From assembly GCA_032718475.1 (NCBI GenBank), contig JAUCBJ010000563.1:1-52085 (forward strand): a stretch of DNA of 52,085 nucleotides. The letters run 5' to 3'. The DNA is from Nemertoderma westbladi. Lineage: Eukaryota; Xenacoelomorpha; Nemertodermatida; Nemertodermatidae. Made by a program: the position numbers and the translations under genes. Position 1 is the first letter of the stretch. Each line of letters starts with the position of its first letter. The notes under the pieces were generated by a model that worked only from the letters and a program-made list of their open reading frames with translations, was not told where the DNA came from and did no database searches. This document shows, piece by piece, positions 1 through 9,887 of this stretch.

Positions 1-2800
1 TCCATCCCCTGCTCCTGTGGTAGCCAGCCAGAGCGCCATATCAGATTCACTTAGCAGTGCATTCGAAACCCTCACTAGGATCAGAACCCTGACTCGTATC
101 CCCAGGGGTGCAAGACTAAAAGCAGCCACACTTTACAGTAGTCTCTGTGATGCCATCGTCCTCAACAACAGTCAGTCAAACTGGTTAAACCTGCTGGCCT
201 TTCCATTCTCTCTCAGAGTACCCTCCCAGGGATCAAGGTCCAGACGTGGCCGGAGGGCTATCGGTCCAGCCTGCAAATCACTCACAGCCAAGGTAAAGGA
301 CCAACTGTTGGAATTTGAAGAGATGGTCAAGAACACCAAAGAATTACTAGTACTGCCTACGACTAGCCTTCCATCCCATCTGAAGCCCAAGACTCAACAA
401 TCCTCGGATGACATGCTTGGGAAATTGATAGCCTCTAAGATAGAAGAAGGAAATGTGAAAGCAGCTGCACGACTAGCATCCTCATCAGCCACTATAGCCC
501 CAGCCACCTCAGAGACCCTTGAAGCCCTCCGACTCCTTCATCCTACACGCCCATCAGATGACTTCCACGGAGTACCGTCATTAGAGGAAGCAGATGTCCC
601 GACCCTCGAGCTATCTTACCCAGAGGTTCTAAAATCAATCAAGCTATTCCCCAATGGCTCGGCACCAGGTCCCGACAACTGCCGTCCTCAGTTCCTCAAG
701 GACATGATCTCATCATCAGCGGGGGATGCTGCCCTGGCTTCCCTCAAGGCTATGACATCGGTAGCTAATATCATGCTAAAGGGAGGAGTGCCCCAGGAAG
801 TTCTCCCTTACCTCTATGGCGCCAGGCTTTGTGCTTTCACTAAACCAGCAGGTGGAGTTCGCCCCATAGCCGTGGGGTGCACTCTGCGTCGACTTACCGC
901 CAAAACAGGCTGCCATTCAGCGGCAAAGCATTCCGGTTTAAAGCTAGGACCCCATCAGCTAGGGTTCGGGACCCCCCGGGGTGCAGAAGCAGCAGTACAT
1001 GCAGCCAGGCGTTTCCTCAGTGAGTCAATAGAGAGAGAGACAGTCATGATCAAAATTGATTTCTCAAATGCCTTCAACAGTATTCACCGTGGACCAGCCT
1101 TGAGGGCAGTGCTAAAGAACCTCCCACCACTATACAACCTGGCATATCAGTCATATTCGCAACCCTCTCTCCTATTCTACAATGGGACAACAATTGCCTC
1201 TGACGATGGTATGCAACAGGGAGACCCACTAGCCTCTCTATTCTTCAGCAACGACACAATTGAACTTGTCGATAGCATGGAATCTCCTCTCAACGTGTGG
1301 TTCCTGGATGACGGTTCCTTGGGTGGAACACCATCTGTTGTTGCTTCTGACCTGAAGAGGGTCATAGCCGAGGCAGCAAAGCTAGGGCTTATGGTCAAGG
1401 CATCCAAGTGTGAGTTAATCTTTGGCAAGCACTTTCCCTTAGAACTGAAAGAAGAGACAACAGCTCTGTTTGATGCCATCACACCAAGCATTAAACCAAT
1501 CGATTTTTCTGATGCGCTGTTGCTTGGATCACCCCTAGGAGATTCAGCCATGGAGAAGATCCTTGAAGAGAAGGAATCAGACCTCTCTAGGTTCGCCGAC
1601 CGCCTCCACCTTCTATCGGCGCATGACGCCCTATACCTACTCAGACATTGCTTTGCCATTCCGAAGTTGATGTATGTGCTGCGGTGTTCACCCGCCTTTG
1701 GATCGCCTCGATTGAAGTCTCTAGATGATAAGATTCGGCAGTGCTGCCAAATTGTGCTCAACACTAGGATTGGGGGCGATGCTTGGGCCCAGGCTTCCCT
1801 TCCAATATCTTTGGGCGGACTGGGGGTTAGAAGCACATCCGACGTAGCTTTACCAGCTTTCCTGGCTTCCAGCCATGGGTGCATCCCACTGCTTAACACC
1901 CTACTACCCAGTTCCATTTCCAGCATCCCCAACCCACTCCTAATAGCTGCGAAGCAACTACTACCTACCGATTTTCCTGAACCAATCAATCAAGCCATTC
2001 AGAAAGGATGGGATGCCCCGCTGTGCTCATCACGACAGGATGAACTGATCACCAAAGCCTCATCAGCAAAAGAGAAGGCTCGTCTCCTAGCTGCCGCCGC
2101 AGACCACGCCGGGGACTGGCTAAGGGCACTGCCGGTATCATCCCTAGGCCTTCGCCTCAGTGATGAGCAGCTGCGGGTGGGAGCAGCTCTCCGCTTGGGT
2201 ACACCTATTTGCGAGGAGCATTCCTGCAGGGGTTGCGGGTTGGAAGTCGACACGAGTGGAAGTCATGGCCTCAGCTGCTTACACAATTATGGGAAATACA
2301 CCCGTCATGCAGAGGCCAATGACATCATTCACCGTGCACTCTCATCAGCCGGCATTGCCTCCACCTTGGAGCCTCGAGGACTTTCACAAGACGGCAAGAA
2401 ACCAGACGGTTTGACCTTTGCCCCTTGGTCCTCAGGCCGCCCACTCGTTTGGGACTTTACTTGCAGGGACACCCTCGCTCCTTCCTATCTACCCGAGACA
2501 AGTAAATCTGCAGGTGCAGCCGCTTTAATGGCAGAGACCAGTAAAGGAAATAAGTATGCTGCGCTCCAGCACCACCACTTATTCCGCACTATTGCCTTAG
2601 AGACCTTAGGCCCAATCGGTGCAGAAGGCACCGCAGTACTGCGGGAGATAGGGCGGAGAATCGCCAAGGAAACAGGTGAACCTAGGTCCACAGAATTCCT
2701 TTTCCAGCGGCTCTCAATTGCAGTGGTCAGAGGGAATGCGACATCTGTCCTAGGTACCACCCCCCACCAGGCGGGCCTTGATGAGGTATTCCTACTCTGA
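1..2800 (+). CDS. RLE-type non-LTR retrotransposon polymerase (5' end outside window)
   Basis: The frame is open from the window edge to a TGA at 2798-2800, so the N-terminus is missing. About 930 residues are visible. Reverse transcriptase motifs are clear: motif A KIDFSNAFNSI (about nt 1050-1082), motif B GMQQGDPLAS (about 1209-1238) and motif C FLDDG (about 1302-1316), with Leu-Asp-Asp rather than the usual Ala-Asp-Asp. After the RT comes a C-x2-C...H-x4-C finger (about 2225-2275) and then KKPDG ... WDFT (about 2396-2460). That order, RT then CCHC then PD-(D/E)xK-like nuclease, is known from R2/NeSL/Hero-type site-specific LINEs. There are no internal stops, so the copy is young or was recently active. 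The clade is not certain because the N-terminal fingers are outside the window. Its 3' UTR is at most 18 bp before host coding sequence. Confidence 0.85.
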   Translation, partial: PSPAPVVASQSAISDSLSSAFETLTRIRTLTRIPRGARLKAATLYSSLCDAIVLNNSQSNWLNLLAFPFSLRVPSQGSRSRRGRRAIGPACKSLTAKVKDQLLEFEEMVKNTKELLVLPTTSLPSHLKPKTQQSSDDMLGKLIASKIEEGNVKAAARLASSSATIAPATSETLEALRLLHPTRPSDDFHGVPSLEEADVPTLELSYPEVLKSIKLFPNGSAPGPDNCRPQFLKDMISSSAGDAALASLKAMTSVANIMLKGGVPQEVLPYLYGARLCAFTKPAGGVRPIAVGCTLRRLTAKTGCHSAAKHSGLKLGPHQLGFGTPRGAEAAVHAARRFLSESIERETVMIKIDFSNAFNSIHRGPALRAVLKNLPPLYNLAYQSYSQPSLLFYNGTTIASDDGMQQGDPLASLFFSNDTIELVDSMESPLNVWFLDDGSLGGTPSVVASDLKRVIAEAAKLGLMVKASKCELIFGKHFPLELKEETTALFDAITPSIKPIDFSDALLLGSPLGDSAMEKILEEKESDLSRFADRLHLLSAHDALYLLRHCFAIPKLMYVLRCSPAFGSPRLKSLDDKIRQCCQIVLNTRIGGDAWAQASLPISLGGLGVRSTSDVALPAFLASSHGCIPLLNTLLPSSISSIPNPLLIAAKQLLPTDFPEPINQAIQKGWDAPLCSSRQDELITKASSAKEKARLLAAAADHAGDWLRALPVSSLGLRLSDEQLRVGAALRLGTPICEEHSCRGCGLEVDTSGSHGLSCLHNYGKYTRHAEANDIIHRALSSAGIASTLEPRGLSQDGKKPDGLTFAPWSSGRPLVWDFTCRDTLAPSYLPETSKSAGAAALMAETSKGNKYAALQHHHLFRTIALETLGPIGAEGTAVLREIGRRIAKETGEPRSTEFLFQRLSIAVVRGNATSVLGTTPHQAGLDEVFLL

Positions 2801-2818
2801 ATCCAGGAATTCTCATAG

Positions 2819-3007
2819 GTGTTAATTTATCTCAACTCAGCAGTGAACCCAATATTATATAATATTATGTCACAACAATTTCGTCGGGACTTTCGTCGCG
2901 TTTGTTGCCGGGGTAACCAACAGCGCTTGGCTTTTATCAATCAAAGAACTGTCAATTACAATTCGGAAATGACGAGGCATAGCACACTCGATAGTACAAA
3001 ACTGTAA
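2819..3007 (+). CDS. Terminal exon of a rhodopsin-family (class A) neuropeptide-type GPCR
   Basis: The 62 codons encode the end of transmembrane helix 7 and the cytoplasmic tail of a class A receptor. The NPxxY motif appears as [12 protein letters not shown], followed by a helix-8 segment SQQFRRDF and a Cys-Cys pair suited to palmitoylation. The form NPILYN plus a basic helix 8 is commonest in peptide receptors such as the neuromedin U, ghrelin and TRH types. The exon starts after an AG at 2817-2818 in TTCTCATAG; the same TAG closes the upstream frame. The stop is TAA at 3005-3007. Earlier exons, including helices 1-6, are not in the window or are displaced by the retrotransposon upstream. 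The exact ligand class cannot be told from this exon. Confidence 0.8.
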   Translation: MLIYLNSAVNPILYNIMSQQFRRDFRRVCCRGNQQRLAFINQRTVNYNSEMTRHSTLDSTKL

Positions 3008-3210
3008 CCTTGGAGACTTGAGATTACTTTTATAACATTAGATGGATGATTGACCGTCTGTTCGTATTAGAGTATTTCTTACTCTGAGAGAGAATTTGAT
3101 GTTTTACGAATTTTAGCTCCTCTATATACGAACTTTGTACAATATTATGTAGTTTACCGGTTTCTTGTAATTTAGTTTTGCTTTAATGTAACTCATATAA
3201 TATGAATGGC
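3008..3210 (+). other. Probable GPCR 3' UTR
   Basis: AT-rich sequence after the GPCR stop. I see no canonical AATAAA before the repeat that begins at 3211, so the poly(A) site may lie inside that repeat, which carries several AATAAA words at 3372-3410. Confidence 0.4.
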
Positions 3211-3370
3211 ATATCTATATTGCGTAGCTAATCATACATAAACAAATTGTTCCAGAATATTGCGTATTTATTAAATAGAATAAATGGCTTGCAGCGAACA
3301 ATAATTCTTGCAATCTTTGAACGCCTATTTCTCAGCTGTTTCTCAACGAAATTCAGACATTGTTGCATAT
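3211..3370 (+). mobile_element. Fragment of the TA-flanked foldback element
   Basis: About 160 bp nearly identical to the right-hand inner part of the complete element at 28121-29068 (matches 28624-28785). Both carry GTTCCAGAATATTGCG and AACGCCTAT.TCTCAGCTG. The match stops at 3370, where an AATA microsatellite and LINE debris follow. Confidence 0.8.
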
Positions 3371-3775
3371 AATAAATAAATAAATAAATGCACTTAATAA
3401 ATAAATAAAATTTACAATTCCCAAACAAATAACCACACCCACTGATGAAACTGTACAAACCACTCGGGACCCAAAAAAATTGCGAACATATTAAACGAGC
3501 ACTTTTCCACTGTAAAAATATCTATGTCTAATCGCTCCCCGCTACGACACATTCCTAACTCTAATCGCAGACCGAACTCATTCTCTCTAACTGAAACTAC
3601 GCCTGTAGAAGTAGAGTATTTACTATTACATATAAATTCTAAATCTGCAACTTATGATACTTTTCCGACGAAACTACTTCTACTAGCAGCTAAACCTACA
3701 TTTGCAAACTTTTAAACTTATCTATAAACCAAGGATTCTCTCCAAGTCACTTCAAATAGCCAAAATTATTGCTAC
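3371..3775 (+). pseudogene. LINE remnant (region between endonuclease and RT, CR1/L2-like)
   Basis: After an (AATA)n stretch, translation of about 3430-3715 gives a broken frame colinear with 10340-10610 of the CR1/L2-like element in this window. Shared short blocks are ANILNEHF, NSFSLTET and PVEVEYLLL. The next frame up to about 3775 continues with INQGFSPSHFK, matching ITQGFFPSALK of the fuller copy. Several frame breaks. The sequence is closely repeated at 29580-29756. Confidence 0.75.
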
Positions 3776-4016
3776 ACTAGCTATGCTATTGCTCGGCGGC
3801 GGTTGTAAGATTAATTTCGTTTAAATATAAAAGCAATTTCATGTGCTATTTATAACTATTGATGTATTATGAAAGAAATAAATAAATTGTAAAATTGTAA
3901 ATTGTCTGTCAACAATAAAACAGAACAAACTTTATACGACACAATCTACTAATCCTACATTATAAAACCAACAGCGATACAAAATATACCGCAACCCACT
4001 TACAAAAGAGACAACG
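3776..4016. other. AT-rich spacer, no gene seen
   Basis: Contains scraps of LINE 3' sequence and AATAAA-rich tracts. No supported coding region. Confidence 0.4.
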
Positions 4017-4264
4017 TACTAAAGAGACAACTAACCCAAAATAAATTGCGAATATTTTTAACGAGCACTTTGCCACGGTAGGTTCAATATTAGCTGCAAA
4101 AATTCCCAATAACAATAGAAATCCCACTCGTTGTATAAGTCAGAGCAAATCTAATTCATTTTATTTATCAGAAACTACTGAAATTGTAGTAATATATAAT
4201 ATTATAGATTTGCACAATAATTGTGCCACTAATTTGCCAATTCGAGGGAAACTGAACAACTCAA

Positions 4265-4875
4265 TCTAAAATTTATAAAATTATTTCTTGGTGTAAAGAG
4301 TGTTACCCATAACTTTTTAGTGTATGGGGAATCTGGAGTAATTCCACTAGTGCTAAACATTAGAGTTACACAAATCATATTTTTGATCAAGCTCTTAAAA
4401 CGACGCGACAGGCCTATAATAAGCTAATGGGAGGTATGGGTGAAGTGCGAGTAACTGGGTGTCAAGGATTCGAACTGTATTGAATGAATCGGGTTTTGGG
4501 TGGGTATGGAATGCCCAAGATGTACCGGACGAGGGAAAATTCTTGTTGGAATTTAAGCAACGAATTAGGGATGTACTTATACAACAGTGGTGGTCATCAG
4601 TAGCGGAGTCGTCACGTGGTGATTATTATTTAAAGCATAGCTTTGGTCCTGAGATCTACCTGGATAGTCTGTGTGTGTGTGGGCATGTGAAGTGACGTAG
4701 AGTCATCACCCAGATCCGCTGCTCGTCACACCAACTAGCGGTGGAAACGGGAAGATGACACCGCGAGGTGACCGACTATGTAGATTGTTTGATACAAACA
4801 GTGTGGAGTCTGAGTATCACTTTGTTTTAGAATGCCCACTGTACAACAATCTTAGACAAGTACATCTGGGTACTA
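4265..4875 (+). pseudogene. LINE RT C-terminal remnant (copy A)
   Basis: Broken frames give the thumb/C-terminal part of a non-LTR polymerase: KLFLGVKSVTHNF and VYGESG near 4275-4335, then a frame at 4459-4695 with KFLLEFKQRIRDV and GDYYLKHSF, then after a frame break ECPLYNNLR near 4831-4857. The last block resembles the cysteine/histidine motif (C-x2-C ... YHF.L.CP.Y..LR) known at the C-terminus of many animal LINE proteins. The homologous remnant in copy B lies at 29865-30480. Confidence 0.65.
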
Positions 4876-5407
4876 TTTAGTATTTATACGACTTCTCCTT
4901 CGTTAATAAAATATAAATGCCTGTATGAAAACTTAAAGAAGTCGGATATATCGCTGGGGGTTAATTTTGGTATTTACTTTTAAATAATTAAATTTAAATT
5001 TAAATAATTACTTGTCTGACGTGCAGGTATTATATAGGGTTATAAACACATTTAATTAGTAGTACTGTTCTGTACGCACACAATTGTGTATGCACATAAT
5101 GCGAACCTATACAACCTGTTTGCACTGCACACAATATGTCACTTAGGTCGATCATGGCAGGTAACGGGAATTGCTTTTTTTGTGAGTATTTAGAAATGGT
5201 GCATAGCATAAGGTCAATAAAAATTAAAATGTTGGTTGGTGTGTAGATTGGCTTACTGGTGATGGTGGCGGTGCAAATACAGAAATATTAACTTACTTTA
5301 TTCTTATTTTAAACCCGAGGCCATTCAGCCATTGATTTGGTAGTGTTTGCGATTATTGAAATTAAACAAAAATAACCATTGACATATATTTATATTGAAA
5401 AACTCAC

Positions 5408-6125
5408 CCAAGCCATCGCCAACCTCGTTTAGGTCGGGTTTATATTCCAGTTCGTCTTCCGACTTAATGCGTAGGATTACCGGAACATATGACCGGTCTG
5501 CTGATAGAGGTTGGGTAGAATAACGGTTTGAGTTGGATGTGGTTACTGCGGGGGTACCGGTATAGGAGGATATGTTGTTATAAGATAATAAAGTTGAACC
5601 GGCTGTATTATTACTCGATTCAGATTCAATGAGGTTTGGTTTGGTGTCTATCGGACTCAGTTTGGGATCCACTTGTCTTTGTTCTCCCGGAAGGTCTGTC
5701 TGATTGAGATGCTGTAACCTCACCACAGGCTGCATAGAGGAGGGTTCGGTAGGTGGCGTGCGTTGATTCGAGTATCGAATCGAGTACGTAGGTGTCGACG
5801 CCGATGCCGTCAATGGACACTGCGGCATACTGGTCTCGCGGTACCCGGTAGTCAGGACACCGGCCGGTGGTTGAGTTATGTTTTGTGGCAAATCCGAGGT
5901 GGTGGCGGCGTTGTTAGACCCAGAGGTGAGTGAAAGATGCAGCCACTCGGTAATATGAGCAGCTGTACATTTATTAACGACATAATAGTCCAGAAAACTT
6001 GAGTTCTCGTCCAGGTATTCTTCGAGAAACGTCCGCACAGACGAATCATTTTCCGAACAGATGTTCGCGAACATAGATTTGGTAATAACCAATGCGTTGC
6101 CCAACTCACAAGTAAACCGTTCCAT
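5408..6125 (-). CDS. First coding exon, PDE5/6/11-like N-terminus (copy A)
   Basis: The exon starts at an ATG (6123-6125), encodes about 239 residues, and ends at a strong splice donor: GTGAGT begins at 5407, so the frame beyond it is intron. Residues about 31-63, VRTFLEEYLDENSSFLDYY then HITEWL, resemble the short N-terminal helical segment before the GAF domains of cGMP-type phosphodiesterases (pattern v..yLd.n..f...Yf..k.t...i..WL). The remainder is Ser/Thr/Pro/Asn-rich and probably disordered. GAF and catalytic exons would lie at lower coordinates and are not in the window. The PDE assignment rests on one short motif and is moderate. Its paralogue is at 31031-31772; indels between the two keep the frame. 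Confidence 0.5.
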
Positions 6126-6273
6126 TGCCTGTTTGTTGTCACTTCAGAGTTCAGATCGTCCCGTCGTCCCGGTTTGAGAAGCAAATACAAAATAATGATA
6201 ATGTTTTAATATAGGCCAAATCCTGTAATCTGGTAATCAGCCTGTCAGCTACTGAGCTAAGCCTAAGGTAGGT

Positions 6274-6631
6274 GGCACTAGTGTGTTATAGCTACACCCC
6301 CCCCCCCCCCCCCCCCCCCCCCAATTTTTATTACGAGCTAGTTTTTGCTATTTCTTTTTTTTGAAATGTTCTAGAACATGAAATACATTTGAAAAAAATA
6401 ATAAAATGTTCTAGAACAAATATTTTTTGTTCTAGAACAATATTAAAAAAAATTAAAAAAATTAATGTACTATTTTTCTTTTTTAATAATGTTCTAGAAC
6501 ATGTTAGCTATTCAGAACTAGAAAAAAAAAGTTCTAGAACAAATAGTCTTTGTTCTAGAACAGTTCAAAATTTTTTTTTTTAATTTTATTTAGAATTTGT
6601 TTCATATAATTTTTAATCGTTCCTGGCAAGA

Positions 6632-6666
<35 letters not shown>

Positions 6667-6690
6667 GGGTGTTAGCTAGTATTTTAACAT
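6274..6690. mobile_element. Poly-C/poly-G-bounded element rich in TGTTCTAGAACA (copy 1)
   Basis: A roughly 415-bp repeat whose second copy is at 20755-21110 and an inverted piece at 24538-24680. Left end: GGCACTAGTG, TATAGCTACA and about 25 C. Right end: about 25 G, then TGTTAGCTAGTATT. The two ends form imperfect terminal inverted repeats (TAGCTA.CAC then poly-C). The interior has six copies of the palindrome GTTCTAGAAC in about 190 bp and no coding capacity. It was inserted exactly at the right boundary of duplication copy A. Confidence 0.75.
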
Positions 6691-7084
6691 TTTTTGTTCA
6701 ACCGACTATTTTTACCTACAGATGAGATTATGAATTAAATCTGACTGTAGCGAGCACGGAAAATCAGCTGAAACGTTATATGAAACACATAACTATATGA
6801 CAAATTATTATTACGATTTATATTGGAAAGGAGTATATTTGATATTAATAATCTGATTTATATTTGATGAAAGTGATTACAATTTAAATTAGGTAGTAAC
6901 TTTATGTATGTATGCGATTTATTCGAAAGCGATATTGAATTAATAATATTACATCGTAACTAGAGTTGAAACAAAGACTTTAACCTAACCATACATATAA
7001 TGTACTGTACACGTAAGCTTTAGATTTAAAGTAAATACGATTTATATTTGAAAGTAAATACCGATTTGAAAGTGAATACCCGTA
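6691..7084. other. Spacer with degenerate pre-array repeat units
   Basis: AT-rich. From about 6790 the word CGATTTATATTTGAA-like recurs at irregular spacing, increasingly similar to the minisatellite that begins at 7085. These look like the diverged edge of the array. No gene. Confidence 0.5.
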
Positions 7085-8526
7085 CGATTTATATTTGAAG
7101 TGATTACCGGTACGATTTATATTTGAAGTGATTACCGGTACGATTTATATTTGAAGTGACTACCGGTACGATTTATATTTGAAGTGATTACCGGTACGAT
7201 TTATATTTGAAGTGATTACCGGTACGATTTATATTTGAAAGTGATTACCGGTACGATTTATATTTGAAGTGACTACCGGTACGATTTATATTTGAAAGTG
7301 ATTACCGGTACGATTTATATTTGAAGTGACTACCGGTACGATTTATATTTGAAGTGATTACCGGTACGATTTATATTTGAAGTGACTACCGGTACGATTT
7401 ATATTTGAAAGTGATTACCGGTACGATTTATATTTGAAAGTGACTACCGGTACGATTTATATTTGAAGTGATTACCGGTACGATTTATATTTGAAGTGAC
7501 TACCGGTACGATTTATATTTGAAAGTGATTACCGGTACGATTTATATTTGAAGTGATTACCGGTACGATTTATATTTGAAGTGACTACCGGTACGATTTA
7601 TATTTGAAGTGACTACCGGTACGATTTATATTTGAAGTGACTACCGGTACGATTTATATTTGAAAGTGATTACCGGTACGATTTATATTTGAAGTAACTA
7701 CCGGTACGATTTATATTTGAAAGTGATTACCGGTACGATTTATATTTGAAGTGACTACCGGTACGATTTATATTTGAAAGTGATTACCGGTACGATTTAT
7801 ATTTGAAGTGACTACCGGTACGATTTATATTTGAAGTGATTACCGGTACGATTTATATTTGAAGTGATTACCGGTACGATTTATATTTGAAGTGATTACC
7901 GGTACGATTTATATTTGAAAGTGATTACCGGTACGATTTATATTTGAAGTGATTACCGGTACGATTTATATTTGAAGTGATTACCGGTACGATTTATATT
8001 TGAAAGTGATTACCGGTACGATTTATATTTGAAAGTGACTACCGGTACGATTTATATTTGAAAGTGATTACCGGTACGATTTATATTTGAAGTGACTACC
8101 GGTACGATTTATATTTGAAGTGATTACCGGTACGATTTATATTTGAAGTGACTACCGGTACGATTTATATTTGAAAGTGATTACCGGTACGATTTATATT
8201 TGAAAGTGACTACCGGTACGATTTATATTTGAAGTGATTACCGGTACGATTTATATTTGAAGTGACTACCGGTACGATTTATATTTGAAAGTGATTACCG
8301 GTACGATTTATATTTGAAGTGATTACCGGTACGATTTATATTTGAAGTGACTACCGGTACGATTTATATTTGAAGTGACTACCGGTACGATTTATATTTG
8401 AAGTGACTACCGGTACGATTTATATTTGAAAGTGATTACCGGTACGATTTATATTTGAAGTGACTACCGGTACGATTTATATTTGAAAGTGATTACCGGT
8501 ACGATTTATATTTGAAGTGACTACCG
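7085..8526. repeat. 28/29-bp minisatellite, 51 units
   Basis: Near-perfect tandem array with unit CGATTTATATTTGAAGTG plus ATTACCGGTA. Only two sites vary regularly: GAAG versus GAAAG (28 or 29 bp), and GATT versus GACT. Each unit carries the palindrome TACCGGTA. I count 51 units. Units 9-24 and 36-51 have the same order of variants (see findings), so the array grew by a block duplication as well as by single-unit slippage. Confidence 0.97.
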
Positions 8527-8738
8527 TACAATATTGCCTCTGGGTGTATGTACTGTATATACTGTACAACTTATAATAGGTGCCAGTAATACCCAACCCG
8601 TTATTACTGCTACTACTACTCATTAGTTATAAATTAAGGAGAGTGATTGCGTTTAATTACTAACCCTTTTGGGATACTAGACCAGTACCCGGTTTTATTT
8701 TATTTAGTCCCCATTATATTTCCTACTTATTTTGCAGT

Positions 8739-9887
8739 ATGTTTGTACAGCTCGTACAGTTTGTAGGTCTATTTGGTATAGCTCTTGCAGCTTATTTTTT
8801 ATTTTTTTCCCTTGCTTGTCTACCTACTATGTCAATCAATCCCACCATCCCCCCCCACCCCCAATCCCCTACCCGCCCCAGACTTACTTGTTACTTCTGC
8901 TACTCTAAATTTAGCCGCACCGATAAAACTTTCAATTGCTATTTATGTAATAATAATTTTCATTTTCCCTGTGGAACCCATTTAGCCCCCAGTAACGTCA
9001 GCGACTTATCCCCTGCAACCAAAAACCTGTTTTGCATCTACTGTTATCGTGAAATTTTTCCTTTTACCGATGTTGACCAAAATGATGCTGACATTTTTGA
9101 ACCTATATCTACAGCTCAAAATAACATTACTTCTGATTCAGATCCCGACAATTCAACCTTTCTAAATAAAACGTTCAGTCAACTTGACCCTCATAACAAT
9201 ATAATAAACTTAAACATCAGCAAAGGCAGCTATTCCGAAGAGGATTTTAACTTAGAGTTTAATACCATTAACAAAAAATCATCCCTTTCAGTATTTCACG
9301 TAAATATTAGAAGCTTAAATGCAAATAAATCAGCAATTACTGACTTTTTACTTACATTGAACTCTGGGTTCGACATCCTTACTTTTTCGGAAACTTTTAT
9401 CGCGGACAATGATGCACTTGACTTAATAAAATTCTACGGATATCACGAACCTATTCTTAATAATCGAACTGTAGGTATTCTTCACCGGGGAGGCACAGCT
9501 ATTTTCGTTAAAGACAATATTGAAATTTCAGAAAGAACAGATTTACAAATTAATTGTTCCGGCCTTGAAAACACATGGGCACAAATAAACCGCCCCCATT
9601 CCAAACCCCTTATAATTGGTACCATCTACAGACCTGATCCCATTACAATAGATACCTTCCTCCCTCTTCTTGAGTCTAGGCTATCATCACTAACTGACTT
9701 AAAACATGACGTCATCATCACAGGTGATTTCAACATAGATTTACTAAAATCTACTACAATCTCCAAAAAATATATCGACCTCCTCCATTCCCATGGCTTT
9801 ATCCAATTAATAAACCAACCAACCCGCATTACACAATGGTCCAAAACTCTAATCGATCATATGATTACAAATATCACTTTTTTCTGA
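8739..9887 (+). CDS. LINE ORF 5' part: PHD-like finger and AP endonuclease
   Basis: 382 codons from ATG at 8739. A hydrophobic stretch (residues about 5-30) precedes a Cys/His cluster CYFCYSKF ... CYLCNNNFHFPCG and CIYCYRE that fits a PHD-type finger, as known in some CR1/L2 ORFs. The endonuclease-exonuclease-phosphatase domain follows: HVNIRSLNANK, FSETF, RGGTAIFVK, GTIYRP, ITGDFNID, and an incomplete end at IDHMITNITFF. The frame then shifts by one base in the T-run at about 9878-9884, and the polymerase continues in another frame. So this is one polyprotein broken by a frameshift, not a short natural protein. Confidence 0.85.
   Translation: MFVQLVQFVGLFGIALAAYFLFFSLACLPTMSINPTIPPHPQSPTRPRLTCYFCYSKFSRTDKTFNCYLCNNNFHFPCGTHLAPSNVSDLSPATKNLFCIYCYREIFPFTDVDQNDADIFEPISTAQNNITSDSDPDNSTFLNKTFSQLDPHNNIINLNISKGSYSEEDFNLEFNTINKKSSLSVFHVNIRSLNANKSAITDFLLTLNSGFDILTFSETFIADNDALDLIKFYGYHEPILNNRTVGILHRGGTAIFVKDNIEISERTDLQINCSGLENTWAQINRPHSKPLIIGTIYRPDPITIDTFLPLLESRLSSLTDLKHDVIITGDFNIDLLKSTTISKKYIDLLHSHGFIQLINQPTRITQWSKTLIDHMITNITFF

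Larger units (their letters stand above)
4017..6273. repeat. Segmental duplication, copy A
   Basis: About 2.2 kb matching 29757-31913 in the same orientation with high identity over its whole length. Each copy holds a LINE C-terminal remnant, an intergenic stretch, and the PDE-like first exon with its 5' flank. Copy A has about 125 bp near 4140-4265 that copy B lacks; copy B has a poly-G run near 30594 that copy A lacks. The right boundary is sharp: both copies end at CCTAAGGTAGGT, and in copy A a poly-C element starts at the next base. Confidence 0.9.

Noticed and set aside
1177-1989. 270-codon minus-strand frame
   Set aside because: It lies wholly inside the RLE LINE polymerase on the other strand and has no recognisable domain.
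5146-5250. 33-codon plus-strand micro-ORF conserved in both duplication copies
   Set aside because: The whole duplicated segment is highly similar, so conservation is no evidence for coding; it lies in the probable intron on the opposite strand of the PDE-like gene.
7085-8526. CRISPR array
   Set aside because: Units are contiguous with no unique spacers, in a eukaryotic setting; it is a minisatellite.
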